Of a DNA stretch of 52,104 nt, positions 10,754 through 20,880 are shown piece after piece. The DNA is from Nemertoderma westbladi (lineage: Eukaryota > Xenacoelomorpha > Nemertodermatida > Nemertodermatidae). The notes beneath the pieces are model-generated. The model saw only the letters and a program-made list of their open reading frames with translations, was not told the origin of the DNA and searched no databases. Where the stretch lies: positions 1 through 52,104 of the forward strand of contig JAUCBJ010003655.1 in the NCBI GenBank assembly GCA_032718475.1, given 5' to 3'. The number at the start of each line of letters is the position of its first letter. The first letter of the stretch is position 1. Position numbers and translations under genes: made by a program.

Positions 10754-11484
10754 TTTTAACACCATACGTCAGTGGGACATCTTTTGGAGGGATTAAGTAA
10801 ATTGTATCTGATGACCCTGCAAAAAGGCTGTCTTAAAATCAATAACAACTGCCGACCAATCATCATCACTAGCAATTGACAACGCAATTCTCATTGAATA
10901 CTTAGTAACAGTTGGGGCGGCATAACCTAACACATCATCCGTATCCTCAAATCCCCTTGCTACTAAACACGCCTTAGGGTACTTAACCTCCCCATCACCT
11001 TTGTATGTCAACACCCACCGTGTCAAAATCACAGTAGAAGTAGATCGGATATCATCTCCATTTATTTCTTCAAAGGCATTATTGTCAACCCATGATCTAT
11101 ATTCCTTATATTTGACACTATCAAATTCTGTTGAGTCCTTCTCTTCCTTTGCTTTAACAAACATTGATACAAATCTATCTGGTTCAGTTCGCTGGCGTGT
11201 CGATCTTCTTAATGATTCCGAATTCCCAGGTTGAACAGTTGGTTTTCCTACTGAACCATGTACAAGATTATCAGCATCATTACCACCAACATCTGGTAAT
11301 TCGTCACTATTTTCGGATCATCATCATCTGACATGTCATTTTTGTTTTCTATCTGAATCATTTCAGTTTCAGGTTTTTCTTGTCCTATATTTCCTGGAAT
11401 CTCAACATTAAAGTCATAAGTATCTTGGCTGTTATTCTGCCTCAATTCATCTCGATGACAGCGTAACCTATGACCTACTACCAT
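10754..11484 (-). pseudogene. Copia remnant: linker and RT N-terminus
   Basis: On the minus strand the RT part (11164 downward) reads WVDNNAFEEI, RWVLTYKGDGE, KACLVARGFED, AAPTVTKYSMRIALSIA and VIDFKTAFLQG, the standard start of a Ty1/Copia reverse transcriptase. A one-base shift near 10803 changes frame, after which IYLIPPKDVP continues the domain to the LINE junction. The YVDD half and RNase H are absent, so the element was cut at or before the LINE insertion. The 11248-11484 ORF is an acidic integrase-RT linker. It belongs to the same element as 11468-12383 and 27124-27597. Confidence 0.75.
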
Positions 11485-12383
11485 GTTTTACTAACACTTC
11501 AGTTCCATCTTGGCTAACAACACGCGGTGGACCACTCCACTGACGATTGTTACGATGTCGAAAATATACTGACTCACCTTCTATAAACCTCTGGCCCGCT
11601 TCTCGTGTGTTATATCTCAAAGCTCTGCGAATTCGTTCAGAGTTTTCCACCTGTGTGTATGCTATTCTTGTTTCCCTGAGACATCTAAGATGTTTTTCGA
11701 ATGTTGCCCCAACAGGTGCGGGTTCTAGAGGTCTTAAGTCGTCATTAATTGCTGAATTTATTCTAGGGTATTTACCGAATACTAATTGATAAGTAAAAAA
11801 TCCAGAATTGTTGTGGTTGCAGTTCTTAGCAAAGCAAGCCATGCGAAGAATCGAATCAATAGCTAAATCTTTCTCTTTCAAACTGACCTTATAGTATATC
11901 TCCTTTATTGTACCATTGTGTCTACAACACCATTAGAAAATGGGCAATAAGGCACTGTTGACAGATGTTCAATGTTTAAATAATCACACATTTCTGTGAA
12001 AGAAGCCGCATCAAACTCTCCACCGTTATTAGTCAATATGGCTCTTGAATTACCGAATAATGACATCCAGTTATCTAATATACAATGTTGTATTGTTGTG
12101 CTTTGCTTATCCTTTATTCTTAGAACCATACTGTAACGTGTATACATATCAATAATATGAATTGCCCAAAAATAACCACGCAGCTGGTATTTAATTTGGG
12201 TTAGATCAATGGCCAGCATTTCATTAAATTCATTCGCCATTATTGGTAGAGTATCTATCGGTTTTGGTTTCATTCGTTTGTAAATTTGACAACTTTCACA
12301 ATTTTCACTAATTTCAACAATATGATTTTTATCAAATGCCTGACCACTGTTGGTTAGCAATGAACCCAATTTTTCACATGTCG
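11468..12383 (-). pseudogene. Copia remnant: integrase
   Basis: Two ORFs (12369-11905 and 11881-11468) carry the integrase: a CESCQIYK zinc-binding end, then MLAIDLTQI with the first catalytic Asp, ILTNNGGEF, and PFSNGVVDTMVQ. The usual TDNGGEF Asp is Asn here and the usual Glu after NGVV is Asp, so two of the three acidic residues are altered. A stop and frameshift near 11882-11905 separate the core from the C-terminal part (ACFAKN...TYQLVFGKYPRI). The ORF is cut at 12383 by the BEL/Pao element; its N-terminal continuation is at 27124. Confidence 0.8.
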
Positions 12384-13561
12384 TGTTCGCGCTTTTAGAC
12401 CTTTAGCAGTTTAACCCGCCAATTTTAGGTGTCTTCTAGTTTATAAATCGACTTTAGCCTATAACAAGTATTTGTTGCATATAAAGTTACATTAGCCGAA
12501 GCCAGCCTATGCGCGACCATTGACCCACAGTTAAGGGAGACTGGATTCGGAGGCTCTGACCTTATTGCGGTGTAGACTTACTGTATTATTCGATTGCTCG
12601 TTACTATAATATCTCTGACAAATATTATTTACTTTCGGGAAATATTAACAGTTCCTTTAGGACGTGGCGCTCTAAGTATGTAAACAGAGTTATGACTTAC
12701 ACTAAACACAACGGGATGGCTAATGATTTTCGTATAAAGCGCATTCTTTAGGAAATGCTTTGTTATCTGTCACACTCATGCACACCACCGCACACTGCTG
12801 CACACTGATCTGCCGACCTTCACTAAATTTGATCATATATAAGGAGAATAGCAACTGACATATGTAGGGATTATGAAATAGCATTCAATTCACTCCAAAA
12901 CCACTATAATGTAAGTCGCAGTTGCTACAGGTAACTGGTCCCTCTTACCTTCAGTATATCAAGAAGATTGGGGTTTTATGATTATTTATCGATATTCTCC
13001 AAATATAACAACATATCCACCAACTTATAACAATTAATAACCGACAGTAAACAGATATGTATGGTTCGTGTGTACTGGGTACTGAGTCTGCGTAACTTGA
13101 TAACAGTTATACGTTCCTATAATCAAAGCCGTCAAATGTTTGGCTAAAGTCTGAAACTAAGAATAATTCCAAAGCCGAGGTTCTGGGGCTCAGGAAAAGG
13201 TAAACAAAGAATGTCATGCATTGTGCGATTTCCCGTAGGCTTCTGTACAAATAAACTGAAAATCGCTCTGATTGGTCGAGTGAGCCGAACAAAGAAAGTT
13301 AAGAAAGCTCCACATCGACATCAAATCAGCTGATAGATTTCGTCATCTGAATTACACTGTGTTAAGAGTATTTGGCGTATTGCGGCATAAAATGGCTTGT
13401 TATGTCCGCTAAAGTACACATACAGAAAAAATTGCTTTTTATGTCCGCTAAAACACCTACACAGTACTTTGCGGGAAAAATGGCTTGTTATGTCCGCTAA
13501 AACAACTAAACAGTTCATTGCGGAGAAAAAATGACTGGTTATATCCGCTAAAGCCTTTACA
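12384..13561 (-). repeat. BEL/Pao 3' LTR
   Basis: This is the downstream LTR in the element's orientation. It has an insertion of about 60 bases near 12909-12970 relative to the other LTR. Near its U3 start (13391-13553 in window coordinates) it carries four spaced copies of a motif read as TTTAGCGGACATAA on the minus strand, a plausible enhancer array. Confidence 0.9.
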
Positions 13562-13571
13562 CCGCTCCCAG
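13562..13571 (-). other. candidate polypurine tract
   Basis: On the minus strand CTGGGAGCGG directly abuts the TG of the 3' LTR, the expected place for the plus-strand primer of reverse transcription. It is short for a polypurine tract. Confidence 0.4.
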
Positions 13572-13587
13572 AAAATGGGATTTAATT

Positions 13588-14559
13588 CTATAAAATATAA
13601 AAAATCACAGTTTCTAAAATATAAAAATACTCTAAACAGTTAGTTTTTCTTGCGCGGACGGTGTTTATGCAGCTTTTTGAGGCTAGCAAGAGTCCTTTTC
13701 TCTTTGGGGCGAGCCACTTTACTAGGAGGGCTATAACTCCTGGGTGAAGGGTGCAATACAATGCATCGGAAGGTTTAGGATTACGGTCGGTGTATCCGCC
13801 GGTCGAGGTACCCGGTTGATCGATATCAACCTCAGTGGAGCGAGGTCGAACGGCCTTTTGAGCGCGTTTCAGGACAGCAGCTCTTACTGGTCCCTGACGA
13901 GTCGTCTGAACGAAAGCGGTGGGTGGACCATGGGTAGTGAGAAACTTCCTCGGTTTAATGGTTCTTTCTAACTCGCGTTCTCGGGCTCGATATTCGTAGG
14001 GCCGTCGATGCACTTCCTGTAACTCTGGATGCGAGTTGATGAACAAATCGCCATATTCCGGATCTTGACGAATGAAGTTGATCAAGTTATAGGAATTAAG
14101 ATCGTTAGGGTTAATGTTCCTGAGATATTTACGAACAAATTTGGTTGAAATACACTCGCCAACACGCTTCATTAGTTCGTAACTCGGTGTGCGTGATTTT
14201 TGTTCAACAGACGCGAATAGATAAGGGTGGAACGCATAAACTCCTTCGTAGGCGCGTCCAGGGTAATAGCGATGGCGTGACTCACAATGTAAATCCGCGT
14301 TCGCTTCCCAGGCTCGGATGTAGCGTAGGGTAATCATTTCATCTACGCTTTCCAGATCGCGGTTAAAAGGGCAATCAAAACTGGCATGTCCTTTAAATTG
14401 ACAATGATGGCATTGAGTCATAAATTGGGGACAGACTGTGAAAATGTGCAAGTTATTGAGTCTGCAATACGCACATTAGATCTCCATCGCCGGTTGTTCA
14501 TGAAATAGGAGCAGGGTACGTCTGAGTCCATGGGGGTGAGATGGTCTCTCGATGCGCAT
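13588..14559 (-). CDS. cargo ORF C, zinc-knuckle protein
   Basis: An ATG at 14559-14557 starts two bases after the stop of cargo ORF B. A TAA at 14478-14476 interrupts after 27 codons; beyond it the frame is open for more than 290 codons to 13588. Two CCHC knuckles follow the stop: CAYCRLNNLHIFTVC and CHHCQFKGHASFDC. The middle is Arg/Glu-rich and helical-looking. Near 13755 a second frame takes over the more protein-like sequence, ending in a strongly basic tail (VARPKEKRTLASLKKLHKHR, stop at 13641), so a small frameshift probably lies there. CCHC knuckles plus a basic tail suggest nucleic-acid binding, as in retroelement nucleocapsids. No known family is recognised. Confidence 0.55.
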
Positions 14560-14561
14560 AA

Positions 14562-15635
14562 TCAGCAACGTTTTCGAGAAACATAGTTGGCATGCCGATA
14601 ATCGTATGCGGTGAGACATTGTGGACCTTGATACCATTCCAAGACGTAGTCGTTGTCGCTGCTCCGGGGCGCTGTAGGCTGAATCTCCTCGGATTCTAAG
14701 CATATTGGTTCGTCTTCCAATTGCATAGCTGAGGTAGGTGTGGCTGTCTCCTCAAGCGAACCCACTGTCTGAACTTCCACGATAGAATAACCCGTGGGTA
14801 TTCGAGGTCTTTGTATAACAGAGGAATGTAAGTTCTGTATACAAATGTCCTTGAAAATGGCGAATCCAGCGCTGTCTAACTTCTCAGCAGCTGAGTCTCT
14901 TAGGCTGAGCTTGGTCAGAGCGTGGTCCTTGAACTGACTATCAACGTTACGGAATGGAGTCAGAAAGCGCCTGAAACATTCGAAACGTATGAATTTATTG
15001 TGTTCATCTAGCTTGGCGAGTTTGGTTCCAAGTATTAAGGGATGGGCGCATATAGTACGACTGCACATATCGGCTAGCCAACCGGCAAGTGCGGCGTTTT
15101 CAAAGATCATGTATATAGCCAAGGAGGGACGAAGTGGAACACTCATGAAGCTATACACGACGCCAGGTGTGGTCAATTGTCCGTCAAAGTATAATCGAGA
15201 ATAATGATCTCCATATACTTGTTGATAGTTGATAGGGTTTCTGACTTTGAAATTCCATCCGTATTCTTGAAAGGCAAGATGTCCGATGGAGGTTTGTTGT
15301 ACTTTAGTGATGCCGCTGGGCGTATTGGCATACATAGTGCGGAAGAAACCTCGGCCTTCTGCCCAGGGAGCAATCAGCTGAGTATCTACGAAAGGATATG
15401 GGATATTCTCCATGTTCCTAAAGTCGTTTTGGAGATCTCCATAAACAGCTGAGCCGATTTTAAGGATTCTTTCGTTAAACAACATCTCGAGCATGGGCTG
15501 GGGTAACATCGATCCATCGATACCCATGGCCGGTTTGCGCTCGGTGTCAGTGACGTAACGCTGCGCGAGTTCGAATTATCCATGTCGGAGTTTCTTTTGT
15601 ATCTCGGTGAGAGTCTCAAAAGAATAATCAATCAT
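14562..15635 (-). CDS. cargo ORF B, unknown
   Basis: The uninterrupted part is 15527-14562 (321 residues). The same frame extends upstream to an ATG at 15635, with one TAA at 15578-15576, and the residues between look continuous with the protein. LNERILKIGSAVYGDLQ followed by PFVDTQLI faintly resembles the KvG-x-D and D regions of RNase D-type 3'-5' exonucleases, and TDTER upstream could be the first D-x-E. That is weak: the spacing is short and the last motif is not obvious. It starts 45 bases after ORF A and ends two bases before the ATG of ORF C, so the three read like an operon-style or reinitiating transcript. Confidence 0.5.
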
Positions 15636-15680
15636 GTCGGAACACGCTCAAGTAAATACGTGGGTAGTACCAGCTAGTCC

Positions 15681-17891
15681 TCATATATGTATCATGCGTG
15701 TAGTTCCCAGTTCTCCAACCGGAACGCTACCTTCGTTATCGTAAGTGACAACTCCATACATCTCGATAACGTTAAGAGTTTCGTTCCACTCTTTAGTGGC
15801 GTTTTCTAGGGTCATTCCCACTGGATGCCACAAGGTGGCGCATTCGCTAGCGTTAGGTAGATCCCTATACTTCAAATACTGTGTAGTATATGTTTCTATA
15901 TCTCCATATCGTTGTATTCTCTCCTCCTCGAATAACATGTCGAGATTCCAGTGGACTAATCGAGTTTTGATAAATCCATCGAGATTATACGGAGGTATTA
16001 TATCCTTCTCTATTCTGGAAACATTGTAGGGTTTTCGGAATGAGTTTACTTTCACTAACTGATCCAGATGTTTCTGCAGTTGTTCGAGTTCGACAAGATC
16101 GAGGGGATTTATTAGTGGTAGAAACCTTAGATTATGTGTAGGATCTTCCGGTTTTACCATGTAATATTGAGTTAGATTGACATAATAAGGGTGATCTTTG
16201 ATCCCATAAAACGAGTTCAGTAAAGGTCTAGCGCATATGTTGACCTCGTGTACCATACGACGGACAAGATTCGCTCGATTGTCCGGAGGTTCAACGAGTA
16301 TACCGTCGACACGAGCGGTCTCGATTGGCGGACATTGCAACATAGGGGCGTCAGCGATAAGATCTCGAGATCTTAGGTTGATATCAACCGGTTGTGGTTG
16401 TACCGTGGCAAAGAGTTTGTCTCTGAAATGGGGAACCATCGAGGGATGAATGATGGTTTTGGAATAGAGATCAGTCATAAGGATTTGAGCTTCTGGCTGG
16501 GCTAAAGCTGCTTCTTCTCTCTCATCCATTTCGATGTGTTTCTCCTCGAGCTGATTTTCCTCCGCTTGTTGTTGTAAACGTTCGTCTAAGAACTCTTGTA
16601 GAGAATAGGTTCGTCCAAGTTCGATGTCCTCCTCGAGATTCTGGATTTCTCGATCGAACTGGGGTAAGGCCAATTCCTTCACCGCTTGGACTTGTTGCTG
16701 CAATTTGCGTTTCTCTAAACAATCGTAAGTTCCTTTTCCGATCTTCTGCCGAATAGCGTCTAATGTGTTTCGTACAACGCTCTCCTCAACTTCGGTGACG
16801 GGTTGTATCGGGGTTAAACCGGGACGATTGTACGGGTTGAACGGCGATATTAGATGCCCGCATCCCAATCCGGCTAGGTAGGATGGGCGAATGTCTATCG
16901 AGCCCACTACCGGAGTGCCACCGATTAATTGTTCGGGTAACACAAGATCTTTGAATAGTGAGTACAGTTCAGGGGGATCCGTTATACTATTAGGATCAAG
17001 CGTTTGAGGTCTCACTAAGGAATGAGGAGGTCTGACCGAGTATTCCGGAACTCTGATCATGGGTTTATTTAAGGATCGTTTGAGTCGAGCGAGCGTAGGT
17101 GATACGTCGCACAAGTTTCGCTCGAAACTCCCATAAGTATAACGAGGAAAACTGTGTTTAGCGCAACGTCTCCGCGGATGTTTATGTCTTTCCATTTGCT
17201 GGTTGGGTCTAGGGCATTCATCGCAGTAATACCAAAGACGCACGTCCTGCAGGGGAAACACAGGTGATCGTTCTCCAGTTTTACAATATTCCTCCATCTG
17301 TTCGAAGCTATCTGGGACGACAGGTAGCGGTCGATCGGCGGTAAGATACATTATAGTGAAATAGAGCCGTTTGAGTTCTATCATGGGGTCATGATGTATA
17401 CCTTGAGGATATCGAGTTTCTAGATTCTGTTGACTGGCAATATTGAGATATGTTTCTCTCAATAATTCCAGATAATCGTTGAAGTCGCTGCATTTATCCA
17501 GCTCTTCAACGTCTTCTCTTTCGAGTCGGTTTCGAATAGAATTCTCGTGTTCTATTCTCGGTTTATCGTTCCGACTCTGCTGGGTATGATATTTAAATAA
17601 AACCATTTCCCTTTCGGTGTCTACATCGTCCGTATCGTGTAAATCGATAGGATGGCCAGTAGTTAAGAAGTCCATATACGTACCATTACGATGCGTGTAG
17701 CGAGCGGTGAATTTTCTATAGTCCAATTCACGCGTGAGTTGCTCCTGGGACATTGGCGGTTCGATATAACGACCATCGTCCTCCGTAGTAGTTGGACCAG
17801 CGTCGCCGCGTATTAAGCTATCAACAAACGCTTGCAACGGTAGAGTATATCGCTCCCTGATACCAAGATCATCTTCTATCAACTCAGTCAT
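15681..17891 (-). CDS. cargo ORF A, unknown 736-residue protein
   Basis: The ORF is intact from an ATG at 17891 to a TGA. It is rich in charged residues and Pro. A possible zinc site, CDECPRPNQQMERHKHPRRR followed by CAKH, lies at about residues 228-251. A coiled-coil-like Glu/Gln-rich stretch covers about 400-475. There is no signal peptide or membrane segment and I recognise no polymerase, protease, integrase or envelope motif. A 90-bp piece recurs at 31245-31334 inside an Academ-like transposon with almost only synonymous differences, which supports real coding function somewhere in the family. It sits where an env-like or captured gene would be in an LTR element, 1.7 kb after the truncated pol. 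Confidence 0.7.
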   Translation of the reverse strand: MTELIEDDLGIRERYTLPLQAFVDSLIRGDAGPTTTEDDGRYIEPPMSQEQLTRELDYRKFTARYTHRNGTYMDFLTTGHPIDLHDTDDVDTEREMVLFKYHTQQSRNDKPRIEHENSIRNRLEREDVEELDKCSDFNDYLELLRETYLNIASQQNLETRYPQGIHHDPMIELKRLYFTIMYLTADRPLPVVPDSFEQMEEYCKTGERSPVFPLQDVRLWYYCDECPRPNQQMERHKHPRRRCAKHSFPRYTYGSFERNLCDVSPTLARLKRSLNKPMIRVPEYSVRPPHSLVRPQTLDPNSITDPPELYSLFKDLVLPEQLIGGTPVVGSIDIRPSYLAGLGCGHLISPFNPYNRPGLTPIQPVTEVEESVVRNTLDAIRQKIGKGTYDCLEKRKLQQQVQAVKELALPQFDREIQNLEEDIELGRTYSLQEFLDERLQQQAEENQLEEKHIEMDEREEAALAQPEAQILMTDLYSKTIIHPSMVPHFRDKLFATVQPQPVDINLRSRDLIADAPMLQCPPIETARVDGILVEPPDNRANLVRRMVHEVNICARPLLNSFYGIKDHPYYVNLTQYYMVKPEDPTHNLRFLPLINPLDLVELEQLQKHLDQLVKVNSFRKPYNVSRIEKDIIPPYNLDGFIKTRLVHWNLDMLFEEERIQRYGDIETYTTQYLKYRDLPNASECATLWHPVGMTLENATKEWNETLNVIEMYGVVTYDNEGSVPVGELGTTRMIHI

Positions 17892-19596
17892 AGCTGCTAT
17901 ATGAGTTTATCAATATTATAATTAGTTATAATTAGGATAGTGGGCGTCGCTGCCTACCCCTCACGGCCCCCGGACAGTGCAAGATCCTCAGCGCAATGTA
18001 CCGTCGTCGCTGTGTTTTTCGCCAACGTAGTAGCTATACAACGACAACGATAACCAGCGCGAGTCACTCCACTGTCCATCCCAAGGGCTTAGATTTACTT
18101 CAGGTTCTTACTGCTGAGGTAGGGCTACTTTCACAACTGCGACTAGCTACTGTAAACACACTTTAGTAGTATCATTCACCTATAAACGCACAAATTCCAC
18201 ACAACTGTCACAAATTGTACACATTCGGGCCATTTGTCCGTTAGTCAAGTGCCTTCCAGAATGCCACGTTATTATTATGTATCCTTGGATACTAGCAGTG
18301 TGCTATTTATTCTTTATGCTATTCAATGGGGCAAGCTTTCTATTGTTCTTTTAACTCGCTTCTAATTCTAGCGTGGTTGTTGCTATGGTGACATTATGGA
18401 AAGCTAGCAGTAGAATTAGGGTAATTCCCATGCATACAGATCTGGGATGCTATTTAATAGTAATTCTTTAATTGTCAATATCCCCTTTATACATGATTTT
18501 ATGAATTTTTATCGGCTATTGACTATATATTGGAGATTCTTGCACACTAATATACTTAATAGGGTGAATCTCCGCTCCCATGATCTATTAATTAATGGAA
18601 TTTTGGGAATGTTATAAATTGTATAAAAATGACAATTTATCAAATTCATTAAAAGAGATGAATTTAAATTTATTCCCGTAAATTTTATTATTTAATGTTG
18701 GAATAAGCACAATTTTATTCCAGAGCATGTCTGGGAACTGTGATCCTTGATTCTAGGAAATTTGTCCTTTTAAGAGTATCGGTAAGTGCTACGATATCTT
18801 AATCGACTAGAATTTTAAAGGATCTAAAATTTAACAGATTTTAATTTATAGATTTTCTAGAGTTAACTTGTAAGTATTTACTCTATTGTATTTGTTTGAC
18901 AGATTTTATAAATATTAATAGTTAATATTTAAGATGGGCACCGGTTTATTCCAGAACATGTCTGGGGACGTTAACCATTGATTCTAGAATTTTGTCTTTC
19001 AAGTATATCAGTGGGTGCCGCGATATCTTAATCGACTAGAATTACAGATGGTCAAAGGGTTTAACAGATTGATTTTGCGTTTTACGCTACTGTTAAAGGG
19101 ACATCACGCTACTATATGTATTATTTAATATACGGTATGAGAGCAATATTGCAAGAAGCAATGTCAGTGAGAAGAGGCAAGTCGTTTCCAAGGTCTACCC
19201 AGAGCTTGGTTTAGTCGAGACACGAGGATCTGAACTTTGCATTCCTAATACTCTACTTACCAATAATACTTGAGTATAGTAGGAGCTTTATTGTACTTTA
19301 ATAAGTACGGATATTTCATCTTACTGTAGTCACGTATTTATAATATGATACGGACAGTAAGGAAAGAGAAAAAGAATTATTTCTCGCCGTCGCACTAAAT
19401 ATATATAATATAAGTAATTAAGTAATAAGACTAATATATATTGCACTAATCTACTAGATAATCGCTAAAATAACATTCTACTAAATAAAATTAAAGAAAA
19501 CGATTATAATAAAATTACATAATAATATATACATAAATATAAAAATAATAAAAACAAATATAAAATAATATAGTCACACACCCACTCCAGACGCTG
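17892..19596 (-). other. non-coding gap in the BEL/Pao element
   Basis: There is no ORF of interest between the pol remnant and cargo ORF A. It contains a diverged direct duplication of about 125 bases (18715-18840 and 18946-19070), each with TTCCAG(A)GCATGTCTGG and CGATATCTTAATCGACTAGA. The stretch nearest ORF A (about 17930-18130) is GC-richer and could hold an internal promoter or splice signals, but none is evident. Confidence 0.5.
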
Positions 19597-20880
19597 TTAC
19601 GTTGGGGAGTCCCTAGATGTTTGTTGGATTAGGGAGGTGGTCGTGGGAAGAGTATCTTGCCTTCCATAGTTTCCAGACAGTTCTCGGTCTCTTTCCAGTA
19701 AACATAAATGACCAACTGGGCGATTGAGTTGTTGTGTTTCGAATACAATTCCAGGTTTATAGTGACGATAGAAACATCGCTTCAAATACACGACGGCCTT
19801 ACAAAGCCGATTCCAGGAGCTATAGTGGTTTATCGGTCCCTGCAGGAGAGGTGACAGTCCCTGCGAGACGTCTGGTGTTCCAGATTTCCAGTCTCTTTCT
19901 CTGATTTCCACAACAGAGTTATTTGTGGCGGGGGAGTTTAGACCCACAGCGTCGTCCCCTGAAATGTGTAGTACAGACAGATCAATTGCGGGTTTAAATA
20001 ACTTTGATTTACTCGTCCGGGTTTTAGGTTTGACTTTCTCCGCTCCCTTGGCTTGTCTAATCTCAGCCATGGTGAGATGAGGAGGCCATTCATCCTCTTC
20101 TTTACTTAGGAAGTCGGGTCCACCTAACCAGTCTGGAGTATCTATCAGTTCTTGAGGAGTTGCTCCTCTGGAAGCGATGTCGGCTAGATTAATCGTCCCA
20201 AGGCAATGTCTCCATTGATCTACATTAGAGTTAATATCATCATTATCTGAGGAGTATGGTGTTCTCTCAGTTGTGGTTGTCTCTCCCTCACTGATGTCTT
20301 CTTCCCATTCACTCACTTGATGGACCTGATCTTTGGGTAGCCTTTCCATGAGTGTCCTACGGGAAGGTCCAGTGAAGTACCAACCTACTCTTGTTCTTCC
20401 CGCATAGGTTTGCAATGGTTGCAGTCGAGCAGGCCGTTTCTCTAATGTCTCAAGCGCCTCATGCACATTTTGGCCGATGAGTATCTGTACCCCTGGGTAG
20501 TCAGTGTTGAATCTAGGTATGTCATGCTGCTGGGTGAAATCGTCTTCATCCCAGTTATAAGGTTCCACTTGGTTGGTAGCGAAGTTCTTTATCGCCACCA
20601 TTTTTACTGACCTTATACTGTGTTCTCCTAGTTCATCCTGGGGGGTGGACAACGCGCCTACATAGTAGTCTGTAGCTACTGTAGATTTCCAAACCTGCAT
20701 AATTCCTGAAAGGTTCAACTTAGTTCGGAACTTGGGTTGTCCAGCAAATATGTCTTCGGCTAGTTCTTTGTCAATGAATGTTCCTGTGCTGCCAGAGTCA
20801 AGGAGGGCATTCACTATATAGCTCCTTTTTAACCCGTGGACTCTCAACTGCACTACGGGAAATGATGTTTCGCGCCGCAC
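19597..20880 (-). pseudogene. BEL/Pao protease with deleted polymerase
   Basis: The 427-residue frame begins in the gag-protease overlap. NALLDSGSTGTFIDKELAED (about residues 24-43) is the aspartic protease active site (D-S-G). GVQILIGQNV and GRTRVGWYFTGP are the later strands typical of BEL/Pao proteases. At about residue 225 the protein jumps directly to WRHCLGTINLADIASRGATP and DWLGGPDFL, which in full elements follows RNase H. Reverse transcriptase and RNase H were therefore removed without breaking the frame. The integrase N-terminus begins (WNRLCKAVVYLKR) but its catalytic core is missing. It is probably expressed by -1 frameshifting from gag. Confidence 0.8.
20853..20862 (-). promoter_or_regulatory. 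candidate -1 ribosomal frameshift site
   Basis: On the minus strand the heptamer TTTCCCG is read T-TTC-CCG in the gag frame and is followed at once by the gag stop TAG (20855-20853). Slipping back one base gives TTT-CCC and enters the protease frame, open here. This is the X-XXY-YYZ layout with the right phase and stop. C-runs are weaker slippery sequences than A or U runs, and I have not identified a downstream pseudoknot. Confidence 0.55.

Noticed and set aside
13107-13518. Small ORFs inside the LTRs (61 and 65 residues, seen in both LTRs)
   Set aside because: They are read-throughs of the U3 repeat array and share no protein-like features.
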